From assembly GCA_020445605.1 (NCBI GenBank), contig JAGRGH010000047.1:1-64000 (forward strand): DNA of 64,000 nt, in the 5' to 3' direction. The notes under the pieces were generated by a model. That model saw only the letters and a list, made by a program, of their open reading frames with translations, did not search any database and was not told the DNA's origin. Origin of the DNA: Chromatiales bacterium (GTDB lineage Bacteria; Pseudomonadota; Gammaproteobacteria; JAGRGH01). Position numbers and translations under genes: made by a program. This document shows positions 14,142-23,269 of this stretch, in pieces (position 1 is the first letter of the stretch; each line of letters begins with the position of its first letter).

Positions 14142-14753
14142 TCAGACCGGACGGGTGAGGAGAACCGCGTGGCGCTCGGCCGCCGTTCCCGCGGCGTTCA
14201 GGCGCTCGATGCGCGGCGCGAGGCCCGGGGCGACCGTGGCGAGTTCGGAATTGTCGATGCGCCCTTTCATCGCGACCCAGAGCCCTCCCGGGCGCAGCAG
14301 GTGCCGGGTCGCGGCGAGCATATCAGAAAGCGCCGCGAACGCCCGGGTGACCACGCAGTCGTAGGGCACGGCCGGCTGGTGATCCTCGGCACGGCTCGCG
14401 ACGACCTCGACGTTGTGCAATCGAAGCTCGATCGCGACCTGGCGCAGGAACCGCACACGCTTGGCACGCGGTTCGACCAGGGCGAAGTGCGTTTCGGGCA
14501 GCACGATCGCCAGCGGCACCCCGGGCAGCCCGGCCCCGGACCCGACATCCGCAACGCGTTGACCTGCGATCCACTCGCGCACGCTGAGGCTGTCGGCCAG
14601 ATGCCGGGTGACCATCTGCGCGCGGTCGCGCACGGCGGTGAGATTGTGCACGCGGTTCCACTTCTCGAGCAGGTCGAGATAGGCGTCCAGCGCCGCGGCC
14701 TGCGCGGGTGTCAGCGCGAATCCCAGCCCTGTCAGTTCAGCCGCAGTCGTCAT
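14142..14753 (-). CDS. rsmG: 16S rRNA (guanine-527-N7)-methyltransferase
   Basis: A 203-residue SAM-dependent methyltransferase acting on G527 of 16S rRNA. I chose the ATG at 14753 (MTTAAELTGLGFALTP). The frame stays open for another 1.4 kb upstream, but that is only the antisense of chrA. Key motifs are LLEKWNRVHNLTAVRDR, the SAM-binding VADVGSGAGLPGVPLAI and VVTRAFAAL. The neighbours mnmG and mnmE, which often precede it, are absent here. A divergent chrA starts 78 bp away. Confidence 0.95.
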   Translation of the reverse strand: MTTAAELTGLGFALTPAQAAALDAYLDLLEKWNRVHNLTAVRDRAQMVTRHLADSLSVREWIAGQRVADVGSGAGLPGVPLAIVLPETHFALVEPRAKRVRFLRQVAIELRLHNVEVVASRAEDHQPAVPYDCVVTRAFAALSDMLAATRHLLRPGGLWVAMKGRIDNSELATVAPGLAPRIERLNAAGTAAERHAVLLTRPV

Positions 14754-14831
14754 GCCGGCGATTATCGCAGGGGTCGCTACTGGTGCTGCGGCGTATGATG
14801 CGCGGCCCGCCCGCCACTGACCGACCGCCCC

Positions 14832-16193
14832 ATGGACCACGCCGACACCACGCCGTCGCGACCGGCTCCGGTCGCGTTCACCACCGCTTTGCGCTACTGG
14901 CTGAAGCTCGGCTTCATCAGCTTCGGCGGTCCGGCCGGGCAGATCGCGATGATGCACCAGGAACTCGTCGAGCGCCGGCGCTGGATCAGCGAACGGCGCT
15001 TCCTGCACGCCCTGAATTACACGATGGTGCTGCCGGGACCGGAGGCGCAGCAGCTGGCGACCTATATCGGCTGGCTGCTGCACGGGATACGCGGCGGCAT
15101 CGCCGCCGGCGCGCTGTTCGTGCTGCCGTCGCTGGTGATCCTCGGCGCGCTGACCTGGATCTATCTGGCCTTCGGGGATGTGCCCGCGGTCGCCGCCGTG
15201 CTCTACGGCATCAAGCCCGCGGTCACGGCCATCGTCGTGCATGCGGCCTGGCGCATCGGCTCGCGCGCGCTGCGCAACGGCCTGCTCTGGGCGCTCGCGG
15301 CGGCCGCGTTCGTCGCGATCTTCGCGCTGCACGTGCCGTTCCCGCTGATCGTGGTCGGCGCGGCGGTGATCGGGCTCGTCGGCGGCCGCATCACCCCCGA
15401 GCGGTTCCGCGGCGGCGGCGGCCATGGCGGCGGCCACGCCGGCAGCGGTCCGGCCCTGATCGACGACGACACACCACCGCCGGCCTGGGGCCGGTTCAGC
15501 TGGCCGCGAACGATTGCGATCGGCGCCGTGGGTCTCGGCCTTTGGGTGGCCGTGGAAGCGGCGCTGTACCTGCGCTGGGGCGTGGACGGCACGCTCACGC
15601 AGATGGGCTGGTTCTTCACCAAGGCGGCGCTGGTGACCTTCGGCGGCGCGTATGCGGTGCTGCCGTATGTCTACCAGGGCGGCGTGGAGACCTATCAGTG
15701 GCTGACCGGTCCGCAGATGATCGACGGGCTGGCGCTCGGCGAGACCACGCCCGGACCGCTGATCATGGTCGTCGCGTTCGTCGGCTTCGTCGGCGGCTGG
15801 ACCAAGGCGCTGTTCGGGCCGGACCTGCTGGCCGCGGCCGGCATGGCGGGCGCGGCGGTCGCGACGCTGTTCACGTTCCTGCCGTCGTTTCTGTTCATCC
15901 TGATCGGCGCACCGGCGGTCGAGGCGACGCGCCACGACATCAAGTTCACCGCGCCGCTCACCGCGATCACCGCGGCCGTCGTCGGCGTGATCCTGAACCT
16001 CGCCGTGTTCTTCGCCTGGCACGTGCTGTGGCCGGATGCGGGCACCGATGCGCCGTTCAGCGGCCGGTTCGAATGGTTCGCGCTGGCCATCTCGGTTGCG
16101 GCGTTCCTGGCCCTGTGGCGCTGGAAAATCGGCATCATGCCCGTGCTCGCGGCCTGCGCTGCGGCCGGCCTGCTGCATCACTGGATGTTCTAG
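14832..16193 (+). CDS. chrA: Chromate efflux transporter ChrA
   Basis: A 453-residue inner-membrane protein of the long-chain CHR family with two homologous halves. The N-terminal half has KLGFISFGGPAGQIAMMHQE and MVLPGPEAQQLATYIGWL. The second half repeats the pattern with TFGGAYAVLPYV and LGETTPGPLIMVVAFVGFVG. The halves are joined by a Gly/His-rich linker near residues 195-215. Family members export chromate using the proton gradient. No chrB regulator or chrC is present, so substrate and regulation are inferred from family alone. Confidence 0.9.
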   Translation: MDHADTTPSRPAPVAFTTALRYWLKLGFISFGGPAGQIAMMHQELVERRRWISERRFLHALNYTMVLPGPEAQQLATYIGWLLHGIRGGIAAGALFVLPSLVILGALTWIYLAFGDVPAVAAVLYGIKPAVTAIVVHAAWRIGSRALRNGLLWALAAAAFVAIFALHVPFPLIVVGAAVIGLVGGRITPERFRGGGGHGGGHAGSGPALIDDDTPPPAWGRFSWPRTIAIGAVGLGLWVAVEAALYLRWGVDGTLTQMGWFFTKAALVTFGGAYAVLPYVYQGGVETYQWLTGPQMIDGLALGETTPGPLIMVVAFVGFVGGWTKALFGPDLLAAAGMAGAAVATLFTFLPSFLFILIGAPAVEATRHDIKFTAPLTAITAAVVGVILNLAVFFAWHVLWPDAGTDAPFSGRFEWFALAISVAAFLALWRWKIGIMPVLAACAAAGLLHHWMF

Positions 16194-16198
16194 AACGC

Positions 16199-17011
16199 AT
16201 GCTCGGCTACCGCCACGCGTTTCATGCCGGCAACCATGCCGATGTGCTCAAGCACGTCGCGCTGGCCGCGACGCTTGCGCGCCTGGTCGAGAAACCCAGG
16301 CCGCTGCTGTATCTAGAAACCCACGCCGGGGCCGGCCGCTACGACCTCGCCAGTGAGCAGGCCCGCAAGACCGGCGAGGCGGCGAGCGGAGTCGAACGAA
16401 TCTGGCAGGCGCAGGACGCGCCAGCGGCCGTCGCGCGCTACCTCAAGTGCATTCACGCGGAAAACCGCGACGGCGAGCTGCGCTGGTATCCGGGCTCGCC
16501 CGCGATCGCCGCACGCCTGCTGCGTGGCGAAGATCGCATGGCGCTCTACGAACTGCATCCGGACGATTGCGCACGGCTTGGCGCGGCACCACCGGCACAC
16601 CGACGCGTGCAGATCGAGCAGTCCGACGGGCTCGCCGGGCTGCGCGCACGGCTGCCGCCGCTGGAGCGGCGCGCACTGGTGATGATCGACCCGAGCTATG
16701 AACTGGATCGCGATTATCAGGACGTGCCGCGGGCGCTGGAGGACGCACTCAAGCGTTTCGCGACCGGGGTGTACCTGCTCTGGTACCCGGTCCTCGCGGG
16801 CGCACCCGTCGAACGCATGCTGCGCGCGGTCGAGCGCGCCGCACCCGGCTCGCCGCTGCGCATCCAGCTCGAGCCGCGCGCGGCCGGTTCGGCGCGCGGC
16901 CTAACCGGCGGCGGCGTGCTCGTGATCAATCCGCCGTGGAAACTCGACCGGGATCTGGCCGACGCGGTCGACTGGCTGCGGCCACGCCTGGCTGCTCAAG
17001 GGACACCGTAG
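16199..17011 (+). CDS. rlmJ: 23S rRNA (adenine-2030-N6)-methyltransferase
   Basis: 270 residues, starting at the ATG at 16199 (MLGYRHAFHAGNHADVLKH), the highly conserved RlmJ start, just after the chrA stop. It methylates A2030 of 23S rRNA. The catalytic loop reads MIDPSYELDRDY, whereas many N6-adenine methyltransferases have (D/N)PPY, so Ser replaces the second Pro. The C-terminal VINPPWKLD is also family-typical. The frame is open upstream through chrA, but that is an out-of-frame shadow. Confidence 0.93.
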   Translation: MLGYRHAFHAGNHADVLKHVALAATLARLVEKPRPLLYLETHAGAGRYDLASEQARKTGEAASGVERIWQAQDAPAAVARYLKCIHAENRDGELRWYPGSPAIAARLLRGEDRMALYELHPDDCARLGAAPPAHRRVQIEQSDGLAGLRARLPPLERRALVMIDPSYELDRDYQDVPRALEDALKRFATGVYLLWYPVLAGAPVERMLRAVERAAPGSPLRIQLEPRAAGSARGLTGGGVLVINPPWKLDRDLADAVDWLRPRLAAQGTP

Positions 17012-17099
17012 ACAATCGCGAACCAGGTCCGCGACGCCAGCGCCGTTTGCGCTTACATTCCAGCTTCGCCGTCGTGATCCGACGCACTCAGCCTCAACC

Positions 17100-18164
17100 A
17101 TGCACCAGACGCCAGGCCGCCAATCCCTGAAACGTGCCGGTGCGGGCCTCGTGTTCGCGCTCGCCGCCCTGATTTCCGCTTCGAGCCGCGCGGTGCCGAT
17201 GCTCGCCGACACCGCGCTCGGCACGCTGGAGCTGGTCGCGCACGATCCGCTGAACCTGCTGCGGGTCGACGGACTCACGTTCGACAGCCACGGCAACCTG
17301 TTCGCCGCGCTCGAGGTCATCGGCAACGGCGGTGTGTCGTACATCGACAAGACGACGGGCACCGTGGTGCGCCTGATCAGCAACATCTCCGGCGTGGACC
17401 AGATCGATTCGCACCCGTCGGGCGCGTTTCATTTCACGGTGGAACTCACACCCGCACAGACCACCGGTCGCGTATATCGCATGGACGTGACCTATGACGG
17501 CTCGAACACCCCGCAGTCGGCGACAGCAACCAGTATTTCCACGGGTGCCACGCCGACCAGCAACGTCGAGGGCCTGGTTACGCTGACCGGTTCAAATGCG
17601 TACGGCAACGCGGGCGACCTGCTCATCAGCGAAGACCTCAGCAACGGCCGCCTGCTGAAACTGGAACTGGCCGGAAACAACGCGACCCCCACGATACTGG
17701 TCGGCGCAGGCGCGGGGCTCCAGCGACCCGAAGGCATGGCGTTCGGAGACTTTGGCGGCGCGGCCACCCCGGCCCTGTATGTCTCGGAAACGCTGAACGA
17801 CCGCATTCTCAGGGTCGCGGGGAACGGGACGACCAGCGTGTTCGCGCTCGCGCCCGGCTCGACGCTGTTTCACCCCGACAATCTGGAATTCGGATTCGGC
17901 GGCTGGCTGTATGTAACGGAGGATCCTGGCATCGGCCTGAGCCGCGTGCTGCGTTATGACGCCAACGGCAACGAGCAGGTCGTTGCGACGGGTTTCAACG
18001 AACCGGCCGGACTGGCGATCGATCCCGCCACGGGCGATCTGTACATCTCGGAACAAAGCAGCCAGAACGTCTGGCGCATCCGCTTCGCGAGTGTTCCGGC
18101 ACCGGCGAGCCTGACACTGATTGCGCTTTCGTTACCCCTGCTGAGGCGATGGCGCGCGAACTGA
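17100..18164 (+). CDS. Secreted beta-propeller (SMP-30/NHL-like) protein with PEP-CTERM tail
   Basis: 354 residues. An N-terminal signal segment (about residues 15-31) is followed by repeated blade-like motifs of a six- or seven-bladed propeller: VDGLTFDSHGNLFAA, NVEGLVTLTGSNAYG, LQRPEGMAFGDFGG, LFHPDNLEFGFGGWLYVTED, NEPAGLAIDPATGDLYISEQ. The C-terminus reads VPAPASLTLIALSLPLLRRW, a PEP-CTERM sorting signal (Pro motif, hydrophobic helix, Arg cluster) recognised by exosortase. It is probably exported and matrix-associated; the ligand or reaction is unknown. No exosortase gene lies in the window. Confidence 0.75.
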   Translation: MHQTPGRQSLKRAGAGLVFALAALISASSRAVPMLADTALGTLELVAHDPLNLLRVDGLTFDSHGNLFAALEVIGNGGVSYIDKTTGTVVRLISNISGVDQIDSHPSGAFHFTVELTPAQTTGRVYRMDVTYDGSNTPQSATATSISTGATPTSNVEGLVTLTGSNAYGNAGDLLISEDLSNGRLLKLELAGNNATPTILVGAGAGLQRPEGMAFGDFGGAATPALYVSETLNDRILRVAGNGTTSVFALAPGSTLFHPDNLEFGFGGWLYVTEDPGIGLSRVLRYDANGNEQVVATGFNEPAGLAIDPATGDLYISEQSSQNVWRIRFASVPAPASLTLIALSLPLLRRWRAN

Positions 18165-18226
18165 CCACGCTGGCGCGTCCGCCCGCAAACAGCGCTCGAC
18201 CGGAAAACGCAACCCATCCAGACCTG

Positions 18227-18250
18227 AACGCCGCCCCTGCGGGCGGCGTT
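18227..18250. terminator. Hairpin between convergent genes
   Basis: AACGCCGCCC (18227-18236) and GGGCGGCGTT (18241-18250) form a perfect 10-bp stem with a 4-nt loop, between the convergent propeller gene and the superoxide-reductase-like gene. The flanks hold only short T runs, so it is a probable two-way terminator rather than a textbook one. Confidence 0.6.
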
Positions 18251-18264
18251 CGCGTTTCCGCAGC

Positions 18265-18687
18265 TCAGACGTCCGCTGCGTTCAGCCAGACGTCGTGCTT
18301 GTTGCACATGCTGAGCACGTAGATGCGGCCGCTGTAAGCGCCGAGTTCGTAGCGCGACAGCGGCGTCGTGTCCTTGTTCGGATCGAACATCGTCTCGTTT
18401 ACAAAGCCGAAGTCCTGATTCAGGACCGTGTGCTTGACGATGTAGTGCTCGAAGCCCTTCATCTCGTGCGGCGTGACCACCTGGATCGTAACCCCGGCGG
18501 CACCCTTCTGCGCCTCGATCTGCGGCAGATGGCCGGCGACCTTCTTGCTCCAGCGGCCCGGGGCATCCTTGGTGTAATAGACGCCACCGGCCATGCCTGG
18601 CATGCCCTCGGCCAGCACCTGACGCGGCAACACGATTCCGGCGGCGGCCCCGGCAAACGCCATGCGCACAAAACCTCTGCGATTCAT
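18265..18687 (-). CDS. Tat-exported desulfoferrodoxin/superoxide reductase-like protein
   Basis: 140 residues. I start it at the ATG at 18687 because AGGAG lies about 8 bp upstream and it gives a twin-arginine signal (MNRRGFVRMAFAGAAAG, cleavage near VLA-EG). The mature part resembles class II superoxide reductases: HLPQIEAQ, HEMKGFEHYI and the C-terminal CNKH (Cys128, His131). His53, His74, His81, Cys128 and His131 are candidate ligands of the Fe(His)4Cys centre. The His74-His81 interval is one residue longer than in characterised enzymes. Export suggests periplasmic superoxide reduction or iron-protein redox chemistry; activity is inferred. Confidence 0.68.
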   Translation of the reverse strand: MNRRGFVRMAFAGAAAGIVLPRQVLAEGMPGMAGGVYYTKDAPGRWSKKVAGHLPQIEAQKGAAGVTIQVVTPHEMKGFEHYIVKHTVLNQDFGFVNETMFDPNKDTTPLSRYELGAYSGRIYVLSMCNKHDVWLNAADV

Positions 18688-18786
18688 ACGAAGCAAACTC
18701 CTATTGGTTGGGTAGGGTGCGGCGCACACCGGGTTGGCGCGCGCCATCGGGTAACTATCGTACGGGTCCGGACCGAGACGACTCAC

Positions 18787-19731
18787 TCAACGCAGCGCGC
18801 CGGCGTTTTCGGCCACCCAGTCCCGAAAGCTTTTCAGCTCCGGGTTCAGCACGCGCGCCAGCTGCGGATCGCGGGCGGCGCAGAAACCGGCATTGAAGTC
18901 GCGCTTGAACTGGAACATGTTGCCGAGGTCCTCGGCGCCGGGGAATCCGAGCGCGCGATAGGCCGCCGGCTCCATCGCCTGATAGTCGACGGGCTCGCCG
19001 AGTCCATCGGCCAGAACACCGGCCATTTCCGCCCCGGTGGGCATCTCGCCGGCAATACCCACCATGCGCCCGACGAAATCGTCGCCACGGCGCAGAAGGC
19101 CGAGGACGCAGCGGCCGATGTCCGCGGCCGCGATTCCCGGCAGGCGCGCATCGCCCATCGGCAGCGCGAACACCAGTCGTCCGGCGGCGTTGCGCTTCGG
19201 CCCCATGCCGAAATGGATCAGGTTGTCCCAGTAGAACGAGGTCAGAAGACGGGTGGTCGGCACGCCCAGCGCGGCGAACACCGCGTCGGCCTCCCCCTTG
19301 CCGTCGAAGTGCGGCACCTTGTAATGGCCCATGAGCGTGGGCATGCGCGGGTCGTCGAGTGACATCCAGCGGCGGGTGTCTTCGAGCGTCGACCAGACGA
19401 CATGCCGGAGCCCGGCGAACACCGCGGCCTCGGCCATGTTCCTGACCTGCGCGATCTCGCGCTCGGGCGAGAAGTGCTCCCAGAAGTTCGTCACGCAGAA
19501 TGCCGCATCGGCGCCTGCAAACGCCGCACGCAGCGAGTTTGCGTCGTCCAGATCGGCCGCGACGATCTGCGCGCCCTGTGCGGCAAGTGCCTGTGCGCGC
19601 GCGGAATCCGGCTTGCGCGTCAGTGCACGCACCAGATAACCGGACTGCGGATCGGACAGCACGGCGTGCGCGAGACCGCCGCCCTGTGCGCCGGTCGCAC
19701 CGACCACAACAAGAATCTTCCTGGCACTCAT
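18787..19731 (-). CDS. NmrA-family NAD(P)-binding protein
   Basis: 314 residues with a Rossmann fold beginning KILVVVGATGAQGGGLA, the GxxGxxG dinucleotide-binding loop of atypical short-chain dehydrogenases. VIVAADLDDANSLRAAFAGA-type sequence and TNFWEHFSPEREIAQ follow, typical of NmrA/HSCARG proteins that sense or use NADP. The usual SDR Tyr-x3-Lys is replaced (GHYKVPHFDGKGE), so it may be a redox sensor rather than an enzyme. It stands alone; no partner is evident. Confidence 0.85.
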   Translation of the reverse strand: MSARKILVVVGATGAQGGGLAHAVLSDPQSGYLVRALTRKPDSARAQALAAQGAQIVAADLDDANSLRAAFAGADAAFCVTNFWEHFSPEREIAQVRNMAEAAVFAGLRHVVWSTLEDTRRWMSLDDPRMPTLMGHYKVPHFDGKGEADAVFAALGVPTTRLLTSFYWDNLIHFGMGPKRNAAGRLVFALPMGDARLPGIAAADIGRCVLGLLRRGDDFVGRMVGIAGEMPTGAEMAGVLADGLGEPVDYQAMEPAAYRALGFPGAEDLGNMFQFKRDFNAGFCAARDPQLARVLNPELKSFRDWVAENAGALR

Positions 19732-19821
19732 GGTGATTTGAACCGACCGGCCCCGATCGGCAGAGGCTACGACCGCGCCCGTGCGGCGGTCAATGGAATC
19801 GGGTGGCGGCCTGCGCGGAAG

Positions 19822-20499
19822 TCAGGGCAGCAGGTCGGCAAGCGTCGTGACACGCGCGTCCGGCGCGATGTGCTCCGCGGGCCAGTCGCGCCCGAACCGG
19901 TCCAGCCAGATCGCGCGCATGCCGACGGCACGCGCCGCGCCGACATCGAGCACCGGATCGTCACCGACATGCGCGGCCTCGTCTGGACTTACGCCGAAAT
20001 GCGTGAGCGCGGCGTTGAACAGCGCCGGATCAGGACGCATGGCGCCGACCTCCGCCGCAGTCAGCGAAAGCTCGAACAGCCCGGCCAGCGGCGTACGTTC
20101 GATTGCCGCGTTGCCATTGGTCACCGACGCAAGCACGACATGCCGACGCAGCGCACGCAGGGTGTCGATGACCTCGGGATACGGATCGACCTTCTGACGC
20201 TCGTTGACGAAGTGTTCGGATGCGGCGCTTGCAAGCTCCGCGTCATAGCCATGCGCGGCGAACAGACGGGTCAACGCCTCGAGCCGCAGTGCGGTGAGAT
20301 CGTGCGCCAGATGCGGACAGTCGCGAACGATCAGCCGCCGACCGGTGCGCATCGCGAGCGGATCGTAGTCATGCGCGGCACGCGGGGCGTGTTGCCCGAT
20401 CCAGCGTTTCAGGCTCTGCTCTGCGGCCTCGATGGTCGGCCAGCAGGGCCACAGGGTGTCGTCCAGATCAATCGTCAGCAGGCGCAGGCCTTCGATCAC
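19822..20499 (-). CDS. HAD-superfamily hydrolase, YigB/YjjG-like phosphatase
   Basis: 225 residues. HAD motif I is DLDDTLW (Asp11 nucleophile, Asp13), followed by a helical cap, motif II VLASVTNGNAAI, motif III near MRPDPALF (the usual Lys region reads MRPD) and motif IV HVGDDPVLDVGAARAVGM. Relatives include the flavin-pathway phosphatase YigB and nucleotidase YjjG; substrate cannot be set from sequence. Its start overlaps the glutaredoxin stop by 4 bp. Confidence 0.85.
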   Translation of the reverse strand: MIEGLRLLTIDLDDTLWPCWPTIEAAEQSLKRWIGQHAPRAAHDYDPLAMRTGRRLIVRDCPHLAHDLTALRLEALTRLFAAHGYDAELASAASEHFVNERQKVDPYPEVIDTLRALRRHVVLASVTNGNAAIERTPLAGLFELSLTAAEVGAMRPDPALFNAALTHFGVSPDEAAHVGDDPVLDVGAARAVGMRAIWLDRFGRDWPAEHIAPDARVTTLADLLP

Positions 20500-20753
20500 G
20501 CGCCGACCAGCGCGTCGAGCTCGCCACCCATGTGCAGTTCGGTCAGTTCGCTGAAGCCGCCGATCCAGCGCCCGTCGATGGTGATTTGCGGCACCGTGCG
20601 CGCGCCGTTGGTGATCTTCGCAAACTCGCGCAATGCCGAACGATCCCCGTCGACGCGCACTTCATCGAATCCGATGTTCCATTTCGCGAGCAGCGCCTTC
20701 GTGCGTGCGCACATCGGGCATTGTCCGGTGGAGTAGACCTTGACCCTCGCCAT
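20496..20753 (-). CDS. grxC: Glutaredoxin (Grx3 type)
   Basis: 85 residues, matching GrxC length. The redox pair CPMC is at residues 12-15, the cis-Pro is in RTVPQITIDG and the glutathione-binding GG is in WIGGFSELTELHMGG. It reduces glutathione-mixed disulfides in the cytoplasm. The common CPYC reads CPMC here. Translationally coupled to the HAD gene. Confidence 0.9.
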   Translation of the reverse strand: MARVKVYSTGQCPMCARTKALLAKWNIGFDEVRVDGDRSALREFAKITNGARTVPQITIDGRWIGGFSELTELHMGGELDALVGA

Positions 20754-20767
20754 GTTCGTCCCCGCGT

Positions 20768-22087
20768 TCAGTTGATCGGTTCGGCGAAAAGATCGTACGC
20801 ATCGGCATCGATGATGCGCGCGCGCACCACGCTGCCGGGCGCAGCCTCGTAGCCCGGCAGGTAAACACGACCGTCGATCTCCGGCGCATCGCCCGGGCCA
20901 CGGCCGATCGCGGCCTCGGCATCGCAGTCGTCGATCAGCACCTCGATCTCCGAGCCGATCCGCTCGCCGAGCCGCGCGGCGCTGATCTGCGCCTGCAACT
21001 GCATGAGCCGATCATAGCGTTCGCGCTTGATCTCGTCCGGCACGGGGTTCGCGAGCATGTTCGCGGGCGCACCCTCGACCGGCGAATACTCGAAGCAGCC
21101 AAGGCGATCGATCCGCGCCTCGCGCAGAAACGCGAGCAGTTCCTCGAACTCGGCGTCGGTCTCGCCCGGAAAGCCGACGATGAAGGTCGAACGCAGCGTG
21201 AGCTCGGGCACCTGCCTGCGCCATGCGGCGATGCGCGCGAGCGTGTTCTCGGCAGCCGCCGGACGCTTCATCGCCTTGAGGATGCGCGCGCTGGCATGCT
21301 GGAACGGGATGTCCAGATACGGCAGCACGCGGCCGGCGGCCATGAGCGGAATGATGTCGTCGACGTGCGGATACGGATAGACATAGTGCAGTCGCACCCA
21401 CACGCCGAGACCGCCGAGCGCATCGCACAGGTCATGCAGATTGGTGCGCAGCGGCCGCCCGGCATGAAACGCGCGTTCATAGCGCCGGTCCACGCCGTAT
21501 GCGCTGGTGTCCTGCGAAATGACGAGCAGTTCCTTCACGCCCGCGGCGACGAGTCGCTCGGCCTCGACCATGACATCGTCGATGCGCCGGCTGACCAGAT
21601 CGCCGCGCAGCTGCGGAATGATGCAGAAGCTGCAGCGATGATTGCAGCCCTCGGAGATCTTCAGATACGCGTAATGTCGCGGCGTGAGCTTGATGCCCTG
21701 CGCGGGAACGAGTGACGTGAATGCGTCCGGCGCTGGCGGCGGCAGGTTCAGGCGCACCGCACTGACGACCGCGTCGGTCGCATGCGGCCCGGTCACTGCG
21801 AGCACATTCGGATGCGCGCCCAGCACTTCGTCGGCATGCGCACCCAGACAACCCGTGACGATGACGCGGCCGTTCTCCTCGAGCGCCTCGCCGATGGCCT
21901 CCAGCGACTCGGCCTTCGCCGCATCGATGAAGCCGCAGGTATTGACGACGACGAGATCGGCCGAGGCGTAGTCCGGCGCGATCTCATAACCATCCGTGCG
22001 CAACTGCGTCAGGATGCGCTCGGAATCGACGAGCGCCTTCGGACAGCCCAGGCTGACGAATCCGACCCGCGGCAAACGTTCGCTCAT
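20768..22087 (-). CDS. rimO: Ribosomal protein uS12 methylthiotransferase
   Basis: A 439-residue radical-SAM enzyme that adds a methylthio group to an Asp of S12. The N-terminal cluster domain has Cys15 ([10 protein letters not shown]), Cys51 (NTCGFID) and Cys80 ([11 protein letters not shown]). The radical-SAM cysteines are C148, C152 and C155 (CNHRCSFC). The C-terminal TRAM domain ends near the stop. The start overlaps the upstream SirB2-like gene's stop by 4 bp. Confidence 0.95.
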   Translation of the reverse strand: MSERLPRVGFVSLGCPKALVDSERILTQLRTDGYEIAPDYASADLVVVNTCGFIDAAKAESLEAIGEALEENGRVIVTGCLGAHADEVLGAHPNVLAVTGPHATDAVVSAVRLNLPPPAPDAFTSLVPAQGIKLTPRHYAYLKISEGCNHRCSFCIIPQLRGDLVSRRIDDVMVEAERLVAAGVKELLVISQDTSAYGVDRRYERAFHAGRPLRTNLHDLCDALGGLGVWVRLHYVYPYPHVDDIIPLMAAGRVLPYLDIPFQHASARILKAMKRPAAAENTLARIAAWRRQVPELTLRSTFIVGFPGETDAEFEELLAFLREARIDRLGCFEYSPVEGAPANMLANPVPDEIKRERYDRLMQLQAQISAARLGERIGSEIEVLIDDCDAEAAIGRGPGDAPEIDGRVYLPGYEAAPGSVVRARIIDADAYDLFAEPIN

Positions 22088-22452
22088 ACCAGCGGCAGCG
22101 GCGTCCGGTGCATTGCGGTCAGGTAGACGTAGGCAACGGCAACGAGCGCCAGAACAAAGGCCGTTACACGCGCGCCGCGGGTACGTCCGCGGAAGGCCAG
22201 AATGCCCAGCACGATGTAGGCGACGACACCGGCGAGCTTTGCATCCAGCCAGGTGTCACGCGCCGGATCAAAGCCGATCTTCACGGCGAGCCAGATGCCG
22301 CTCGCGAGCAGCAGCGTGTCGACGATCGGCGGCAGTGCGCGCATCGCGAAGCCGCGTGCACGCCCCATGCTCGCGATGAGATAAAGCCCGCGTATCACGA
22401 ACAGCAGCACCGAGGCGGCGGCGATCACGGCGTGGACAAGTTTCAGATCCAT
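22084..22452 (-). CDS. SirB2-family inner-membrane protein
   Basis: 122 residues from the ATG at 22452 ([20 protein letters not shown]); the longer frame upstream is Ser/Arg-rich noise. Four hydrophobic segments are visible, including [18 protein letters not shown] and [15 protein letters not shown]. The family (SirB2/InvC-like) is common in Proteobacteria and has no settled function. It overlaps rimO by 4 bp. Confidence 0.82.
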   Translation of the reverse strand: MDLKLVHAVIAAASVLLFVIRGLYLIASMGRARGFAMRALPPIVDTLLLASGIWLAVKIGFDPARDTWLDAKLAGVVAYIVLGILAFRGRTRGARVTAFVLALVAVAYVYLTAMHRTPLPLV

Positions 22453-22474
22453 TGCTGGCTCCCTGATGCTGGAG

Positions 22475-23269
22475 TTATACGGCCACCGGCGCCTTGATCG
22501 CCGGATGGCACTGATAGCGCTCGAGCGTGAAGTGCTCGAACCGGAAATCAAACAGACTGCGCACGGACGGATCGATGCGCATCGTCGGCAGTGCGAACGG
22601 CTCGCGCGCGAGCTGGGTTTCGACCTGATCGAGATGGTTCAGATACAGGTGTGCGTCACCGAAGGTGTGCACGAAATCACCCGGTTCCAGACCGGTGACC
22701 TGCGCGATCATCATGGTCAGCAGCGCATACGAGGCGATGTTGAACGGCACGCCCAGGAAGATGTCGGCACTGCGCTGATACAGCTGACAGGACAGCCGCC
22801 CGCCGGCGACATAGAACTGGAACAGCGCATGGCACGGCGGCAGTGCCATGCGTTCGACATCGGCGACGTTCCACGCGCTGACCATGAGCCGGCGCGAATC
22901 CGGATTGCGGCGGATGGACTCGACGACGTCGCTGATCTGGTCGATGTGCCGGCCGTCCGGCGCGGGCCAGGACCGCCACTGATAACCATAGACCGGCCCG
23001 AGGTTGCCCTGCCCATCGGCCCACTCGTCCCAGATCGTCACGCCGTTGTCGTTCAGATACCGGACGTTGGTGTCGCCACGCAGGAACCACAGCAGCTCGT
23101 GGATGATCGAACGCAGGTGCAGCTTCTTGGTCGTCACACACGGAAACCCATCGGCCAGATCGAAGCGCATCTGGTGACCGAACACACTCAGCGTGCCGGT
23201 GCCCGTGCGGTCTTCCTTGCGCGTGCCGTGGTCGCGCACATGGCGCATGAGGTCGAGGTACTGCTTCAC
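22475..23269 (-). CDS. thyA: Thymidylate synthase
   Basis: Converts dUMP to dTMP using methylene-tetrahydrofolate. I start it at GTG 23269, giving [15 protein letters not shown] and exactly 264 residues as in E. coli; the longer frame from 23308 adds 13 unconserved residues inside lgt. The catalytic Cys146 is in [28 protein letters not shown] and the dUMP contacts in [19 protein letters not shown] are present. The GTG overlaps the lgt TGA (GTGA), implying translational coupling. Confidence 0.97.
   Translation of the reverse strand: MKQYLDLMRHVRDHGTRKEDRTGTGTLSVFGHQMRFDLADGFPCVTTKKLHLRSIIHELLWFLRGDTNVRYLNDNGVTIWDEWADGQGNLGPVYGYQWRSWPAPDGRHIDQISDVVESIRRNPDSRRLMVSAWNVADVERMALPPCHALFQFYVAGGRLSCQLYQRSADIFLGVPFNIASYALLTMMIAQVTGLEPGDFVHTFGDAHLYLNHLDQVETQLAREPFALPTMRIDPSVRSLFDFRFEHFTLERYQCHPAIKAPVAV

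Noticed and set aside
14142-16181. 679-codon frame as a fused rsmG protein
   Set aside because: Residues before the rsmG ATG at 14753 are the antisense of chrA (Arg/Gln/Asp-rich low complexity). The chrA membrane protein is the real gene there.
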